From contig NZ_AP012541.1 in assembly GCF_000829035.1 (NCBI RefSeq), positions 2,914,001 through 2,978,000 of the forward strand: a stretch of DNA of 64,000 nt, in the 5' to 3' direction. The position numbers were made by a program, and so were the translations under genes. Below are positions 16,792-25,469 of the stretch, piece by piece. Numbering within the stretch: the stretch's first letter is position 1; each line of letters opens with the position of its first letter. The DNA comes from Lacticaseibacillus paracasei subsp. paracasei (lineage in GTDB: Bacteria; Bacillota; Bacilli; Lactobacillales; Lactobacillaceae). Under the pieces are notes generated by a model. It was given only the letters and a program-made list of their open reading frames with translations, had not been told where the DNA came from and did not search any database.

Positions 16792-16827
16792 GCGATCTCC
16801 AGCGCGGGTAACTACGCTGGAGATCGC
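16792..16827 (+). promoter_or_regulatory. Perfect hairpin just upstream of the fructosamine-kinase gene
   Basis: A 13-bp perfect stem (GCGATCTCCAGCG with CGCTGGAGATCGC) with a ten-base loop ends six bases before the GAGGAGG ribosome binding site. There is no T run, so it is not a normal terminator. It could stabilise or punctuate the transcript from the ATPase operon. Confidence 0.55.
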
Positions 16828-16846
16828 GTTAATGAGGAGGAATAAT

Positions 16847-17716
16847 ATGCTGACTTCATCTTGGATCAAACAATTACCGCTGACCGCCATCACGCAAGTC
16901 ACCCCGGTTGGTGGCGGTGACGTCAATCAGGCATACCGGATCGATACGGCGACAAAGCCTTACTTTTTGCTGGTTCAACCGGGTTATCCTGCTGATTTTT
17001 ATGCTGGCGAAATAGCTGGCTTAAAAGCATTTGACGAGGCACAAATCTTAGCACCGCGTGTCATTGCTAATGGTCAAATTGAAGGCGATGGTTTTCTGCT
17101 ACTCAGTTTCCTTACCAGCGGCAATGGGTCGCAACGCGATTTAGGGCGATTAGTCGCGCATTTGCATCAACATCATGAACCAAATGGCCGATTCGGCTTT
17201 GACTACCCTTATGCGGGCACCAGCGTCTCATTTACCAACACCTGGACCGATTCATGGGCAGATCTATTCATTCACCAACGCTTGGACAAACTCGCCGCAC
17301 ACCTGCTTAAAAAGGAGCTGTGGCAAGCCGACGATGAAGCAACCTTCCAACAGGTGCGCACCATCATCAGCAAAACACTGGCCCATCATCACAGCGATGC
17401 TTCCCTGCTGCACGGTGACTTATGGGGTGGCAACTACATGTTTACTGCCGATGGTCAGCCAGCTCTGATTGATCCTGCAGCAGTATATGGTGATCGCGAA
17501 CTCGATATCGGGGTAACGACAGTTTTTGGCGGATTCACCCAAGACTTTTACACTGGCTATCAAGAAGTCTACCCACTTGATGCTGGTTATCACTTCCGCC
17601 TTGACTTTTACCGGCTGTATTATCTGATGGTTCATCTTGATAAGTTCGGCATGGGTTACGCTGGCAGTGTGGCCGCAGTGATGAATCAAATTCTCGATCA
17701 TGGCTTAACTGAATAA
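16847..17716 (+). CDS. Fructosamine kinase family protein
   Basis: This 289-residue protein belongs to the fructosamine-kinase/aminoglycoside-phosphotransferase superfamily, which phosphorylates sugars attached to amino groups so that they fall off. Visible motifs are the N-terminal GGGDVNQAYRI, the catalytic-loop LLHGDLWGGNYMF and the metal-binding ALIDPAAVYGDRELDIG. The start at 16847 was chosen because GAGGAGG lies six bases upstream; a longer frame would begin inside that site. A hairpin precedes it and a bidirectional terminator follows. Confidence 0.88.
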   Translation: MLTSSWIKQLPLTAITQVTPVGGGDVNQAYRIDTATKPYFLLVQPGYPADFYAGEIAGLKAFDEAQILAPRVIANGQIEGDGFLLLSFLTSGNGSQRDLGRLVAHLHQHHEPNGRFGFDYPYAGTSVSFTNTWTDSWADLFIHQRLDKLAAHLLKKELWQADDEATFQQVRTIISKTLAHHHSDASLLHGDLWGGNYMFTADGQPALIDPAAVYGDRELDIGVTTVFGGFTQDFYTGYQEVYPLDAGYHFRLDFYRLYYLMVHLDKFGMGYAGSVAAVMNQILDHGLTE

Positions 17717-17769
17717 ATCGCTTCGCTATGTATTTTCGAAACGAAAACTATTTCCCAGGAAATTAAAAC

Positions 17770-17813
17770 AGCAAAACGGCCAACCCACTAGTTGATGGAT
17801 TGGCCGTTTTGCT
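17770..17813. terminator. Bidirectional intrinsic terminator
   Basis: AGCAAAACGGCCAA and TTGGCCGTTTTGCT form a perfect 14-bp stem with a 16-base loop between convergent genes. Confidence 0.85.
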
Positions 17814-17832
17814 ATCTTCTAAAAATCAATAT

Positions 17833-18573
17833 TTAAGCGTTCAGCACCTTGTTCAGGAAGCTCTTGGTCCGTTCTTCCTTTGGATGCTCGAAAATGTCTT
17901 CAGGCGTGCCTTGTTCAAGGATAGTACCATTGTCAAAGAAGACAACCCGATCAGCCACTTCTTTGGCGAAGCCCATTTCATGAGTCACGATGACCATCGT
18001 CATGCCTTGCTTGGCCAGCCGCCGCATAACACCTAGCACATCGCCGACCATTTCTGGATCCAACGCACTGGTCGGTTCATCAAACAGCATGATATCAGGA
18101 TGCATCGCCAACGCCCGCGCAATCGCGACACGTTGCTGTTGCCCACCAGAAAGCTGAGCTGGCATCGCATCTGCCTTGTCCGTCAAACCAACAACTTCCA
18201 ACATGGCTTTTGCCTGCTTGATGGCTTCCTCCTTGCTGGCGATTCCCAGCTCGGTTGGCGCCAAGGTCACATTACCCATCACTGACATGTTCGGGAACAG
18301 ATTAAAATGCTGGAACACCATCCCGATTTTTTCACGAACTTTGTTGATGTTGGTGCCTTTATGGGCAATATCTTCACCATCAATCAAGATCTCACCGCTT
18401 GTGACGGTTTCAAGACCGTTGATCATGCGCAGGACGGTACTTTTCCCCGCACCGGATGCCCCGATCATAACGACCACTTCATTGTTCGCCACATTCAGAT
18501 TGACACCCTTGACCACATCATTGTCACCGTAACTCTTGTGCACATTTTTCATTTCAACGCGATAATCGCTCAT
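17833..18573 (-). CDS. glnQ: Amino-acid ABC transporter ATPase
   Basis: This 246-residue ATPase has all standard motifs: Walker [10 protein letters not shown], signature [17 protein letters not shown], Walker [15 protein letters not shown] and the H-loop IVTHEM. It overlaps the end of the adjacent binding-protein/permease gene by four bases and probably serves both that protein and its paralogue at 20223, since only one ATPase is present for the two. The substrate is probably glutamine/glutamate or another polar amino acid. Confidence 0.93.
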   Translation of the reverse strand: MSDYRVEMKNVHKSYGDNDVVKGVNLNVANNEVVVMIGASGAGKSTVLRMINGLETVTSGEILIDGEDIAHKGTNINKVREKIGMVFQHFNLFPNMSVMGNVTLAPTELGIASKEEAIKQAKAMLEVVGLTDKADAMPAQLSGGQQQRVAIARALAMHPDIMLFDEPTSALDPEMVGDVLGVMRRLAKQGMTMVIVTHEMGFAKEVADRVVFFDNGTILEQGTPEDIFEHPKEERTKSFLNKVLNA

Positions 18574-20024
18574 GCCTTCACCTTCTTCTGAACCCAGTTA
18601 CTCAGCCAGGTCAATAACGTAATAATAATCAAGTAAATCAAGGCGACCATCGTCCAGATCTTGAACCCTTCCATGTTGCGGGCAATGATGATCTTCCCGG
18701 TTTGGGTCAGTTCCAGCAAGCCGATGATCGACAGGATTGAGGTATCCTTCAATGTAATAATAAATTGGTTGATGAAACTTGGAATCATGATTTTGATTCC
18801 TTGCGGCAAAATAACCTTCCGCATCGCTTTACCAAATGGCAGGCCTAGACTTCGCGCCGCTTCCATCTGGCCCGGATCAACCGCCTGAATACCGCCCTTG
18901 ACGAAGGCCGCTGTGTACGCCCCTTCGTTCAAGGTCAAAGTTACGATCCCAGCAATGAATGCTGGTACTTTTGATCCAATCAGGCTTGGCACCCCGGTAT
19001 AGATAAACAGAGCCAAAACCATCAGTGGAAGACCGCGGAAAATGTAAATGAAGGTCGTCGCGACCCCTTGGGCAAATTTATTTGGCAAGACGCCTAACAA
19101 CCCAACAAGAATCCCAACCAAGGTAGCGAAGAAAATGGCGACAACTGTGAGAACCATTGTCTCTTCCAAGCCGCTCATTAAGGTGCCCCAGTTAGCCTTC
19201 AACAAACCGAAGAAAGAACGATCAGTTGTTTGCGCATTGCCAGCGGCAGTTTTTTGGGACTTTGCACTGCCGTTGCCAAGATAACGTTCAATGATCTTAT
19301 CGTATTGGCCGTTTGCCCGAAGTTTCTTCAAACCAGCGTTAAACTTCGTGATGAGCGCCCGATTATTCTTCGAAGCTGCGAAGCCGTATGAACCTTCACG
19401 GGCTGGCTTACCGATAATTTTCAAGGCCATGCCATTGTTGATCCCGTATTGCATCACCGGTTGATCTTCAAAACAAGCAGCTGAATTACCTGTGATGACG
19501 TCCTGATACATATTGTTCGAATCATCAAATGTCACCGTTGAAAAACCGTATTTGTCTTTAATACTGTTGGCATAATCCGCAGAATCAGTCCCGGTCTTAA
19601 CCGCAACTCGCTTACCGCGCAAATCTTTTAGCGACTTGATAGTCCCTTTTTTTGCCACCGCCATGACCACGCCTGATTTGTAGTAAGGATCACTCATCAA
19701 AAACTTTTGTTGCCGCTCAGGTGTAATCGACATGCCAGCAATGACACCATCGATTTGCTTAGCTTCAAGTGCCTGAACCGCCGCATTGAATCCCAGCGGC
19801 TTGATCTCAACTTTAAAACCTTCCGTTTTGGCAATTGCCTTAATGAGATCAAGGTCAATGCCGACGTACTTGTTATCCTGGTTCGCAAACTCAAACGGTG
19901 CAAAGGTCACATCCGTCCCGATTGTATATGTTTTTTGTGCCGCTGCCACTGACTTGCCGGGTAATAAAGCTCCCAGCATTAAAGGCAGGGCGATTAGCAG
20001 CCCTAGCAGCCATTTTCGTTTCAA
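18570..20024 (-). CDS. Amino-acid ABC transporter, binding protein fused to permease (paralogue 1)
   Basis: The protein of about 484 residues has a signal peptide, a type-2 solute-binding domain ([20 protein letters not shown]), and a C-terminal HAAM permease ending in [15 protein letters not shown] chose a TTG start at 20024 (LKRKWLLG) because the upstream bases line up with those before the ATG of the paralogue (shared AGAAAG and TGGTGTT); a longer TTG frame to 20060 has no ribosome site. The permease halves of the two paralogues are nearly identical, the binding domains less so. Confidence 0.88.
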   Translation of the reverse strand: MKRKWLLGLLIALPLMLGALLPGKSVAAAQKTYTIGTDVTFAPFEFANQDNKYVGIDLDLIKAIAKTEGFKVEIKPLGFNAAVQALEAKQIDGVIAGMSITPERQQKFLMSDPYYKSGVVMAVAKKGTIKSLKDLRGKRVAVKTGTDSADYANSIKDKYGFSTVTFDDSNNMYQDVITGNSAACFEDQPVMQYGINNGMALKIIGKPAREGSYGFAASKNNRALITKFNAGLKKLRANGQYDKIIERYLGNGSAKSQKTAAGNAQTTDRSFFGLLKANWGTLMSGLEETMVLTVVAIFFATLVGILVGLLGVLPNKFAQGVATTFIYIFRGLPLMVLALFIYTGVPSLIGSKVPAFIAGIVTLTLNEGAYTAAFVKGGIQAVDPGQMEAARSLGLPFGKAMRKVILPQGIKIMIPSFINQFIITLKDTSILSIIGLLELTQTGKIIIARNMEGFKIWTMVALIYLIIITLLTWLSNWVQKKVKA

Positions 20025-20222
20025 CCCTAACACCACGCTTTCTATGATATCCGATTGCAAACTCGTTTAGCTTGCAACAAATGCGCTTTCTGCCCACGAT
20101 CAGGCTGACTTAAGCGACCTTAATTAAAAAAACTACTTTTTATGCTAGCGGAAAGCAACAGTCGCTGTCCAGTCCTGATGTTAGATTAATTGACATTTGT
20201 CACATTATTTTACGCCAACGGT

Positions 20223-21683
20223 CTAGGCCTCCATACGCCGTTGAACCCAATTACTGAGCCAAGTTAATAGCGTAATAATGATCAAGTAAATCAAAGCAAC
20301 CATGGTCCAAATCTTAAAGCCTTCCATGTTGCGCGCAATGATAATTTTCCCAGTTTGGGTCAATTCAAGAATACCAATGATTGAGAGAATGGACGTATCT
20401 TTAAGGGTAATAATGAATTGGTTGATGAAGCTCGGAATCATAATTTTGATCCCTTGTGGCAAAATCACGCGCCGCATCGCTTTTCCAAAAGGCAATCCCA
20501 GACTGCGTGCGGCTTCCATTTGACCATCATCAACCGCCTGAATCCCACCTTTGACGAAGGCCGCGGTGTACGCACCTTCGTTTAAGGTCAAGGTGATGAT
20601 CCCAGCCACGAATGCCGGAATTTTTGAACCGATTAGACTTGGCACGCCTGTGTAAATGAATAAGGCCAATACCAGCAGCGGCAATCCGCGGAAAATGTAG
20701 ATAAATGTCGTGGCTACACCGCGAGCAAACTGATTTGGCAAAACGCCAAGCAAGCCCACAAGAATCCCGACAACGGTTGCGAAGAAGATCGCGACAATCG
20801 TCACAATCATGGTTTCTTTCAAGCCACCCATCAAGGTTCCCCAGTTTTCGCGCAATAATCCGAGAAAACTGCGATCACTATCTTGAGTCTTGGCACTGGT
20901 TTGTTTTTGGGCGGCTTGTGTGCCATTGCCTAAATACTTGGCAACGATTTTGGCATATGTACCGTCAGCTTTGACCTTTTTGAGTCCGGCATTGAATCGT
21001 TGATCAAGATGATCGCTACGATCCTTTTGTGTTGCAAAACCGTAATAACTGGCCTTACTTTCTGGACCAGCCAGCTTGAGCTTCAACCCTGTGGCGATGG
21101 CATATTGCAGAACCGGTTTATCATCAAAACAAGCGACCGAATTGCCAGTGATGACGTCCTGATACATATTGTTGGAATCATCGAAGGTCACCGTGGTAAA
21201 ACCATACTTTGCCTTCAAACTTAAAGCATAGTCTGCGGCTGCCGTCCCAGTTTTCAAGGCCACACGTTTGCCGCGTAAATCCTTCAAACTTTTGACTTCG
21301 CTATTTTGCCCCACGGCCATGGCAACCGCCGTTTTGTAATAAGGATCACTCATGGCAAACTTTTGCTGCCGCTCAGGAGTAATCTGCATACCAGCAATGA
21401 CACCATCAATCTGATTAGCTTCCAAGGCCTGCACAGCTGCATTGAACCCCAAAGGTTTGATATCAACCTTGAAACCCTCGGCCTTTGCAATTGCCTGCAT
21501 CAGGTCAATATCGATCCCGACATACTGATTATTTTTATCCGCAAACTCAAACGGGGCATACGTGACATCTGTACCGATCACATAAGTTTTCTCGGCCGCC
21601 TGCGTTGACACCGGTGAGCCTAGCACGACCGCCAGCATCAACGCCATGACCCCAGCAACGCACCACTTCCAAACTCGTCTCAT
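20223..21683 (-). CDS. Amino-acid ABC transporter, binding protein fused to permease (paralogue 2)
   Basis: This 486-residue protein repeats the architecture of its neighbour: signal peptide (MRRVWKWCVAGVMALMLAVV), binding domain (TYVIGTDVTYAPFEFADKNN, SKASYYGFATQKD) and permease with the EAA region ([19 protein letters not shown]). It lies 198 bases upstream of paralogue 1 in the same direction and lacks its own ATPase, so it probably shares the GlnQ at 17833. The tandem copies may differ in ligand preference because their divergence is concentrated in the binding domain. Confidence 0.9.
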   Translation of the reverse strand: MRRVWKWCVAGVMALMLAVVLGSPVSTQAAEKTYVIGTDVTYAPFEFADKNNQYVGIDIDLMQAIAKAEGFKVDIKPLGFNAAVQALEANQIDGVIAGMQITPERQQKFAMSDPYYKTAVAMAVGQNSEVKSLKDLRGKRVALKTGTAAADYALSLKAKYGFTTVTFDDSNNMYQDVITGNSVACFDDKPVLQYAIATGLKLKLAGPESKASYYGFATQKDRSDHLDQRFNAGLKKVKADGTYAKIVAKYLGNGTQAAQKQTSAKTQDSDRSFLGLLRENWGTLMGGLKETMIVTIVAIFFATVVGILVGLLGVLPNQFARGVATTFIYIFRGLPLLVLALFIYTGVPSLIGSKIPAFVAGIITLTLNEGAYTAAFVKGGIQAVDDGQMEAARSLGLPFGKAMRRVILPQGIKIMIPSFINQFIITLKDTSILSIIGILELTQTGKIIIARNMEGFKIWTMVALIYLIIITLLTWLSNWVQRRMEA

Positions 21684-21890
21684 GAAAACACCATCTTTCT
21701 CATTTAGTTCCTGTTTCTTTCAAAAACTGCTAATGACGCATGCTACTTCAATTCATGTGTTTTGAGACCTGTAACCCCAGCTCCCATTCACAGCTTACAA
21801 GTGTACCGATTTTTCTAAAGGTTGTCTACGCGCAAGAAAAGCAAGATTGCTTTATACTAAGAGAAACTTAAAGAAAAATGTGGTGACCTT

Positions 21891-22439
21891 ATGTTTAGCT
21901 ACCTAATCGACTATGATTTGAAACTTTCCCTACCGCGACCGGAAATCGACGGTCCCCTTTTATTCGAACAAATTGAGACTAGCCGCGATTCGTTGGCTGC
22001 CTACTTGCCTTGGGTCGCAACGACACTGACTGCCGACGACGAAATCAACTTTTTAAATACAACACTCAAGCTTTTTGGTGCAAGGACTGCCTTGCATCTG
22101 ACCATTTACCAAGCCGATGCTCCAGTTGGCATGATCAGTTTGAACACGATTGACACCTTGGTTCGCCATAAAGCCGACATTGGTTACTGGCTAACCATTC
22201 CCGAACGCGGCAAAGGCATTATGCACAAATCCATTGAAGCACTGGCCGATATTGCCTTCCACGATTACGACTTAAATAAGCTAACCATCAATGCCGCTGT
22301 GGCAAATCGCGCGAGCAATGCCGTTGCCGAAAAAGCCGGCTTTCATTTCGATGGCACTTTGCGTCAAGACGATCAACGAGCTGACGGCACCTTCTTAGAT
22401 GTGAATACTTATTCGCTGTTGCGTTCGGAGTGGGCTTAA
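21891..22439 (+). CDS. GNAT-family N-acetyltransferase (RimJ/RimL-like)
   Basis: This 182-residue enzyme transfers an acetyl group from acetyl-CoA, probably to a protein N-terminus or small amine. The acetyl-CoA-binding stretch is seen as GYWLTIPERGKGIMHKSIEAL, followed by LNKLTINAAVANRASNAVAEKAGF, typical of the RimL branch. It starts with GGTGACCTT before ATG and stands alone, divergent from the ABC paralogue. A parS-like palindrome starts right at its stop codon and a terminator follows. Confidence 0.88.
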   Translation: MFSYLIDYDLKLSLPRPEIDGPLLFEQIETSRDSLAAYLPWVATTLTADDEINFLNTTLKLFGARTALHLTIYQADAPVGMISLNTIDTLVRHKADIGYWLTIPERGKGIMHKSIEALADIAFHDYDLNKLTINAAVANRASNAVAEKAGFHFDGTLRQDDQRADGTFLDVNTYSLLRSEWA

Positions 22440-22459
22440 TTGTTTCATGCGAAACAATT
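22438..22459. promoter_or_regulatory. Palindrome AATTGTTTC-ATGC-GAAACAATT at the gene end
   Basis: The nine-base arms are perfectly complementary around ATGC. The core TGTTTCATGCGAAACA differs at two central positions from parS. It overlaps the GNAT stop codon and is not followed by T. Confidence 0.4.
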
Positions 22460-22487
22460 GTCACCTCCATCTCACCACGCCATATGA

Positions 22488-22526
22488 AAACCCCGCTTGC
22501 AAAATCAGCATGCGGGGTTTATTTTT
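22488..22526. terminator. Bidirectional intrinsic terminator
   Basis: AAACCCCGC and GCGGGGTTT form a 9-bp stem followed by ATTTTT, between the convergent GNAT and SpoIIM-family genes. Confidence 0.8.
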
Positions 22527-22546
22527 GCGCCCTATTTCTAATTAGG

Positions 22547-23170
22547 TCAATGTACAAGCAGTCGCAGCAACGCTGGCGTCACAAAGCCTTCGATTAAGGC
22601 AGCAACGGCAATCATCGGAATGATGATGCAAACATACTGTAATGCAATAGCCTTCGCATCTAACGACGACTTTCGATAATATGGATCGGCAAAAAAACGC
22701 TTGATTGACTGGCGAAGGGCCTTGTTGACTTGAGCAGCGAGCGCGACGCCGATAATCAAAGCACTCATCTCCAGAATACCATGTGGCAAAATGCCTAAGA
22801 CAAACGCTGCCAAAGCTCCACCGATACCCAGCTTAGCGGCATAAATGCCTAGCACCAAGCCGACAGAAGCACAGGTGAGATAATACGAAATCCAGTATAG
22901 AAAAGGAATCGGAATCATACCAATGATCATGAGGCCAAAGGCAACGCGTTCGTTATTCACTAAAATGGCCCAAAATGCACTGAGACTGTCGTGAGTATTA
23001 GCAAACTTGCCAGAGAGGCCAGTAAAAATACCACGAACAAAGTTGGGGTTCGCGCCCATGACCAGATATGTCACCAGACCAACAAAAATGGTGACACCAA
23101 AGAAAATGAGCCAACCGATCAATAGATAATGGCCAATAACATTCAAATTGTATCCAAGCCGTTTCTTCAT
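22547..23170 (-). CDS. SpoIIM-family (DUF95) membrane protein
   Basis: This 207-residue protein has about five hydrophobic segments and the family's NNERVAFGLMIIGMIPIPFL and GILPHGILEMSALII motifs. Stage II sporulation protein M homologues are widespread in non-sporulating Firmicutes and often lie beside MoxR/DUF58 operons, as here (the MoxR gene starts 363 bases away, divergent). The ATG has GAGGGG upstream. Function in non-sporulators is unknown. Confidence 0.85.
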   Translation of the reverse strand: MKKRLGYNLNVIGHYLLIGWLIFFGVTIFVGLVTYLVMGANPNFVRGIFTGLSGKFANTHDSLSAFWAILVNNERVAFGLMIIGMIPIPFLYWISYYLTCASVGLVLGIYAAKLGIGGALAAFVLGILPHGILEMSALIIGVALAAQVNKALRQSIKRFFADPYYRKSSLDAKAIALQYVCIIIPMIAVAALIEGFVTPALLRLLVH

Positions 23171-23533
23171 AGGTTGCCCCTCTTTCCTAATAACAGATGC
23201 TAGGGTAAGTATACTCCAGGGTGGAAAGGGTGGCTATTTTGAGGGTTTGGCGGTATGTATCATTTTTCTTCTAATCAGGCCTTCTCCTATTATCCAAGCT
23301 GAGTGTCCATCAGTTCTCACTAGCCGTTACTTAATCCAACATCGTGCCACGAACTGGGACGTTTGGCGTCGCCTATTTTCTTGTTCTGCCTTAGCACTAA
23401 AATTGAAATGACGCTCTGAATAAATGCCTTTATAAACTATAAACAGCGTTTCACATCTTTCGCCATGCCAGCCGTCAGTTCGCATGCTTGCTGTTTAGCT
23501 TTTTTTCGTGAATAATGACGGCATGGAGGTGTC
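23171..23533. other. Divergent intergenic region with a hairpin next to moxR
   Basis: No gene is seen. An inverted repeat GCCGTCA (23471-23477) and TGACGGC (23516-23522) ends two bases before the GGAGGT ribosome site of the MoxR gene and encloses a T-rich stretch, so a leader structure is possible. No clear -35/-10 pair was identified. Confidence 0.4.
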
Positions 23534-24472
23534 ATGATGGAAGTCAATGAAGCACAAGCCATTTTTGATGCAGCACGGGATCAAGTAGCGACGATTGTGG
23601 TGGGCAAATCAATGCCGATCACATTGACTTTCACCGCCTTACTTGCAGGTGGTCATGTGTTGTTCGAGGATATTCCCGGTGTTGGGAAAACCACCCTCGT
23701 TCAAGCGATGGCCAAAACCTTAGCGGTGCCATTTTCCCGCATTCAATTCACACCTGATATGCTGCCAAGTGATGTTCTTGGCACATCAATCTTTAATCGG
23801 GCCACTAATCAATTCGAATTTCAAAAAGGACCTATTTTTACCAGTATTTTATTAGCAGATGAAATCAATCGCGCCACGCCACGAACACAGGCCGCCTTGT
23901 TAGAAGCCATGGGTGAAGGACGGGTTACAACGGATGGTCATACCTATCAGCTAGCCCCTGACTTTTTTGTCATGGCAACTGAGAACCCGACTGATTATGC
24001 AGGGACTTACCCGCTCCCTGAAGTACAGTTGGACCGGTTCATGCTTCGCCTCTCACTTGGCTACCCAGATGCTGACGCGGAAAAAAGTTTGCTGCTAACG
24101 CCTGATCGTAAAACGATGATTGCTCAATTAACACCTAGACTAGACGCATCGTTACTAGCTGAAGCCAAAAAACTCGTGGCTAACGTGACGGTCAGCGATG
24201 CAATCGCCAGTTACGTTCTCGCGCTAGTACAGGCAACCCGACACGACAATCGTGTTCGGCTAGGTATCAGCCCGCGTGGTGGCATTGCCTTGGTCACTGC
24301 CGCCAAAGCCTTCGCTACGCTTAACGGACGTACTTACGTTGATCCAAGCGATATTCAAACGCTACTCGATCCTGTTTTTGGTCATCGGCTCATTGCCAAG
24401 GATCCGACACTTTCGACGGCAACGATCTTAGCAGATATTCTGCAAAACACCGCCGTTCCGATTCGGGGGTGA
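23534..24472 (+). CDS. MoxR-type AAA+ ATPase
   Basis: This 312-residue AAA+ ATPase carries Walker A DIPGVGKTTLV, Walker B ILLADEINRATPRTQAALLEAM, and sensor 1 VMATENPTDYAGTYPLPEVQLDRF, all diagnostic for MoxR. MoxR proteins act as chaperone-like partners of DUF58/VWA proteins. The start follows GGAGGT. The DUF58 gene begins four bases after the stop and the transglutaminase-like gene follows, forming the common MoxR-DUF58-TGase operon. Confidence 0.93.
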   Translation: MMEVNEAQAIFDAARDQVATIVVGKSMPITLTFTALLAGGHVLFEDIPGVGKTTLVQAMAKTLAVPFSRIQFTPDMLPSDVLGTSIFNRATNQFEFQKGPIFTSILLADEINRATPRTQAALLEAMGEGRVTTDGHTYQLAPDFFVMATENPTDYAGTYPLPEVQLDRFMLRLSLGYPDADAEKSLLLTPDRKTMIAQLTPRLDASLLAEAKKLVANVTVSDAIASYVLALVQATRHDNRVRLGISPRGGIALVTAAKAFATLNGRTYVDPSDIQTLLDPVFGHRLIAKDPTLSTATILADILQNTAVPIRG

Positions 24473-24476
24473 GCAC

Positions 24477-25469
24477 ATGAACTGGCGCAACTTTTTTATC
24501 AATGCTGGCATTTTGCTTGTGCTCAGCCTGCTGATCGTTTTTGGCGTGGCATTTAACTCATCTACCAGCTGGTTTGCCAGTGACTTTGCTATCCTGATAC
24601 TACTACTTGCGATACCGCTATTGTGGCCATTGAAAAACACACTGCGTTTCACAGCAGATAATCCTGACATGATCGCCGATAGACCGGTAACGCGCCTTTT
24701 CACGCTGACTCATGGCAGATGGCTACCTAATCTTTTTCTGCTTGACAGTGCCAAAACACATACATGGCATTTGCCAATCGGACAACGGACAGCCAAAATC
24801 AGTTTAACCTTACAGCGCGGCATTTATGAGCAGTTACCGATGACCGTCACCGTGACTGATTTATTCGGCTGGTTTCGTAAAACATTACCCTTGCGTTTAG
24901 CCACACCGATCACTGTTGGCCCCGCACGCAGACCAGAAGCTGCCGCACGAATTGCAGATGACTTTTCGCAAAAAATGTCTGCTGCTGACGCTGGCTTGCC
25001 CAGTGACCGCATTAAAAATTTCCGCGATTATTTCCCGGGTGATAATATTCAACAAATCGCTTGGAAAGTCAGTGCACATGCCGATACGCTGATTGTTCAT
25101 GACGATAAGCATGAAGGTCAGGCCAGCTGAACATTGCTGTTGCTAATCACACCAACGCTGTCACTCGAGCCTGCCTTGAGCTTATTCGCAAGTCTCATGG
25201 ACACAGGCATCTTCAGCGGGAACGGCTATCTGCTAGACAGTCGGTTAACCTCCGTCATACAAGGACGGCAAAACACATCGCTAGCCAACTTTGAGCCTGA
25301 CGGTACCGCCACGCCTGATTCTTTAGCTGCTTTGACCACCCCACAACATCAGCATCGCGCCTATCTTATTTTAACTGCTGATACACAGGCCGCAGTGCCT
25401 TTCACACATGCACTGGCTCCGGCTGCTACAACACTAGTCGACTTGTCTGGAGGTGATGACCATGCCTAA
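24477..25469 (+). pseudogene. DUF58 protein gene with an in-frame TGA at codon 218
   Basis: The frame opens with MNWRNFFINAGILLVLSL, contains two membrane segments and the DUF58 motif DYFPGDNIQQIAWKVSAHAD, then stops at TGA (25128-25130). The same frame continues directly after the stop for another 112 codons with TLLLLITPTLSLEPALSLF and ends at 25469, giving a full-length DUF58 protein of about 330 residues. A single G to A change of TGG (Trp) would explain the stop. Either the gene is inactivated in this strain or this is a sequencing error. It sits between moxR and the transglutaminase gene with a tight overlap at the 3' end. Confidence 0.8.

Noticed and set aside
23148..23411. 87-codon frame between the SpoIIM-family and MoxR genes
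   Set aside because: It has no ribosome site and no recognisable features, and overlaps the start of the SpoIIM-family gene on the other strand.
25128..25130. TGA in the DUF58 gene as a selenocysteine or recoding codon
   Set aside because: No selenocysteine structure is visible and DUF58 proteins have no known Sec; a nonsense change of TGG is simpler.
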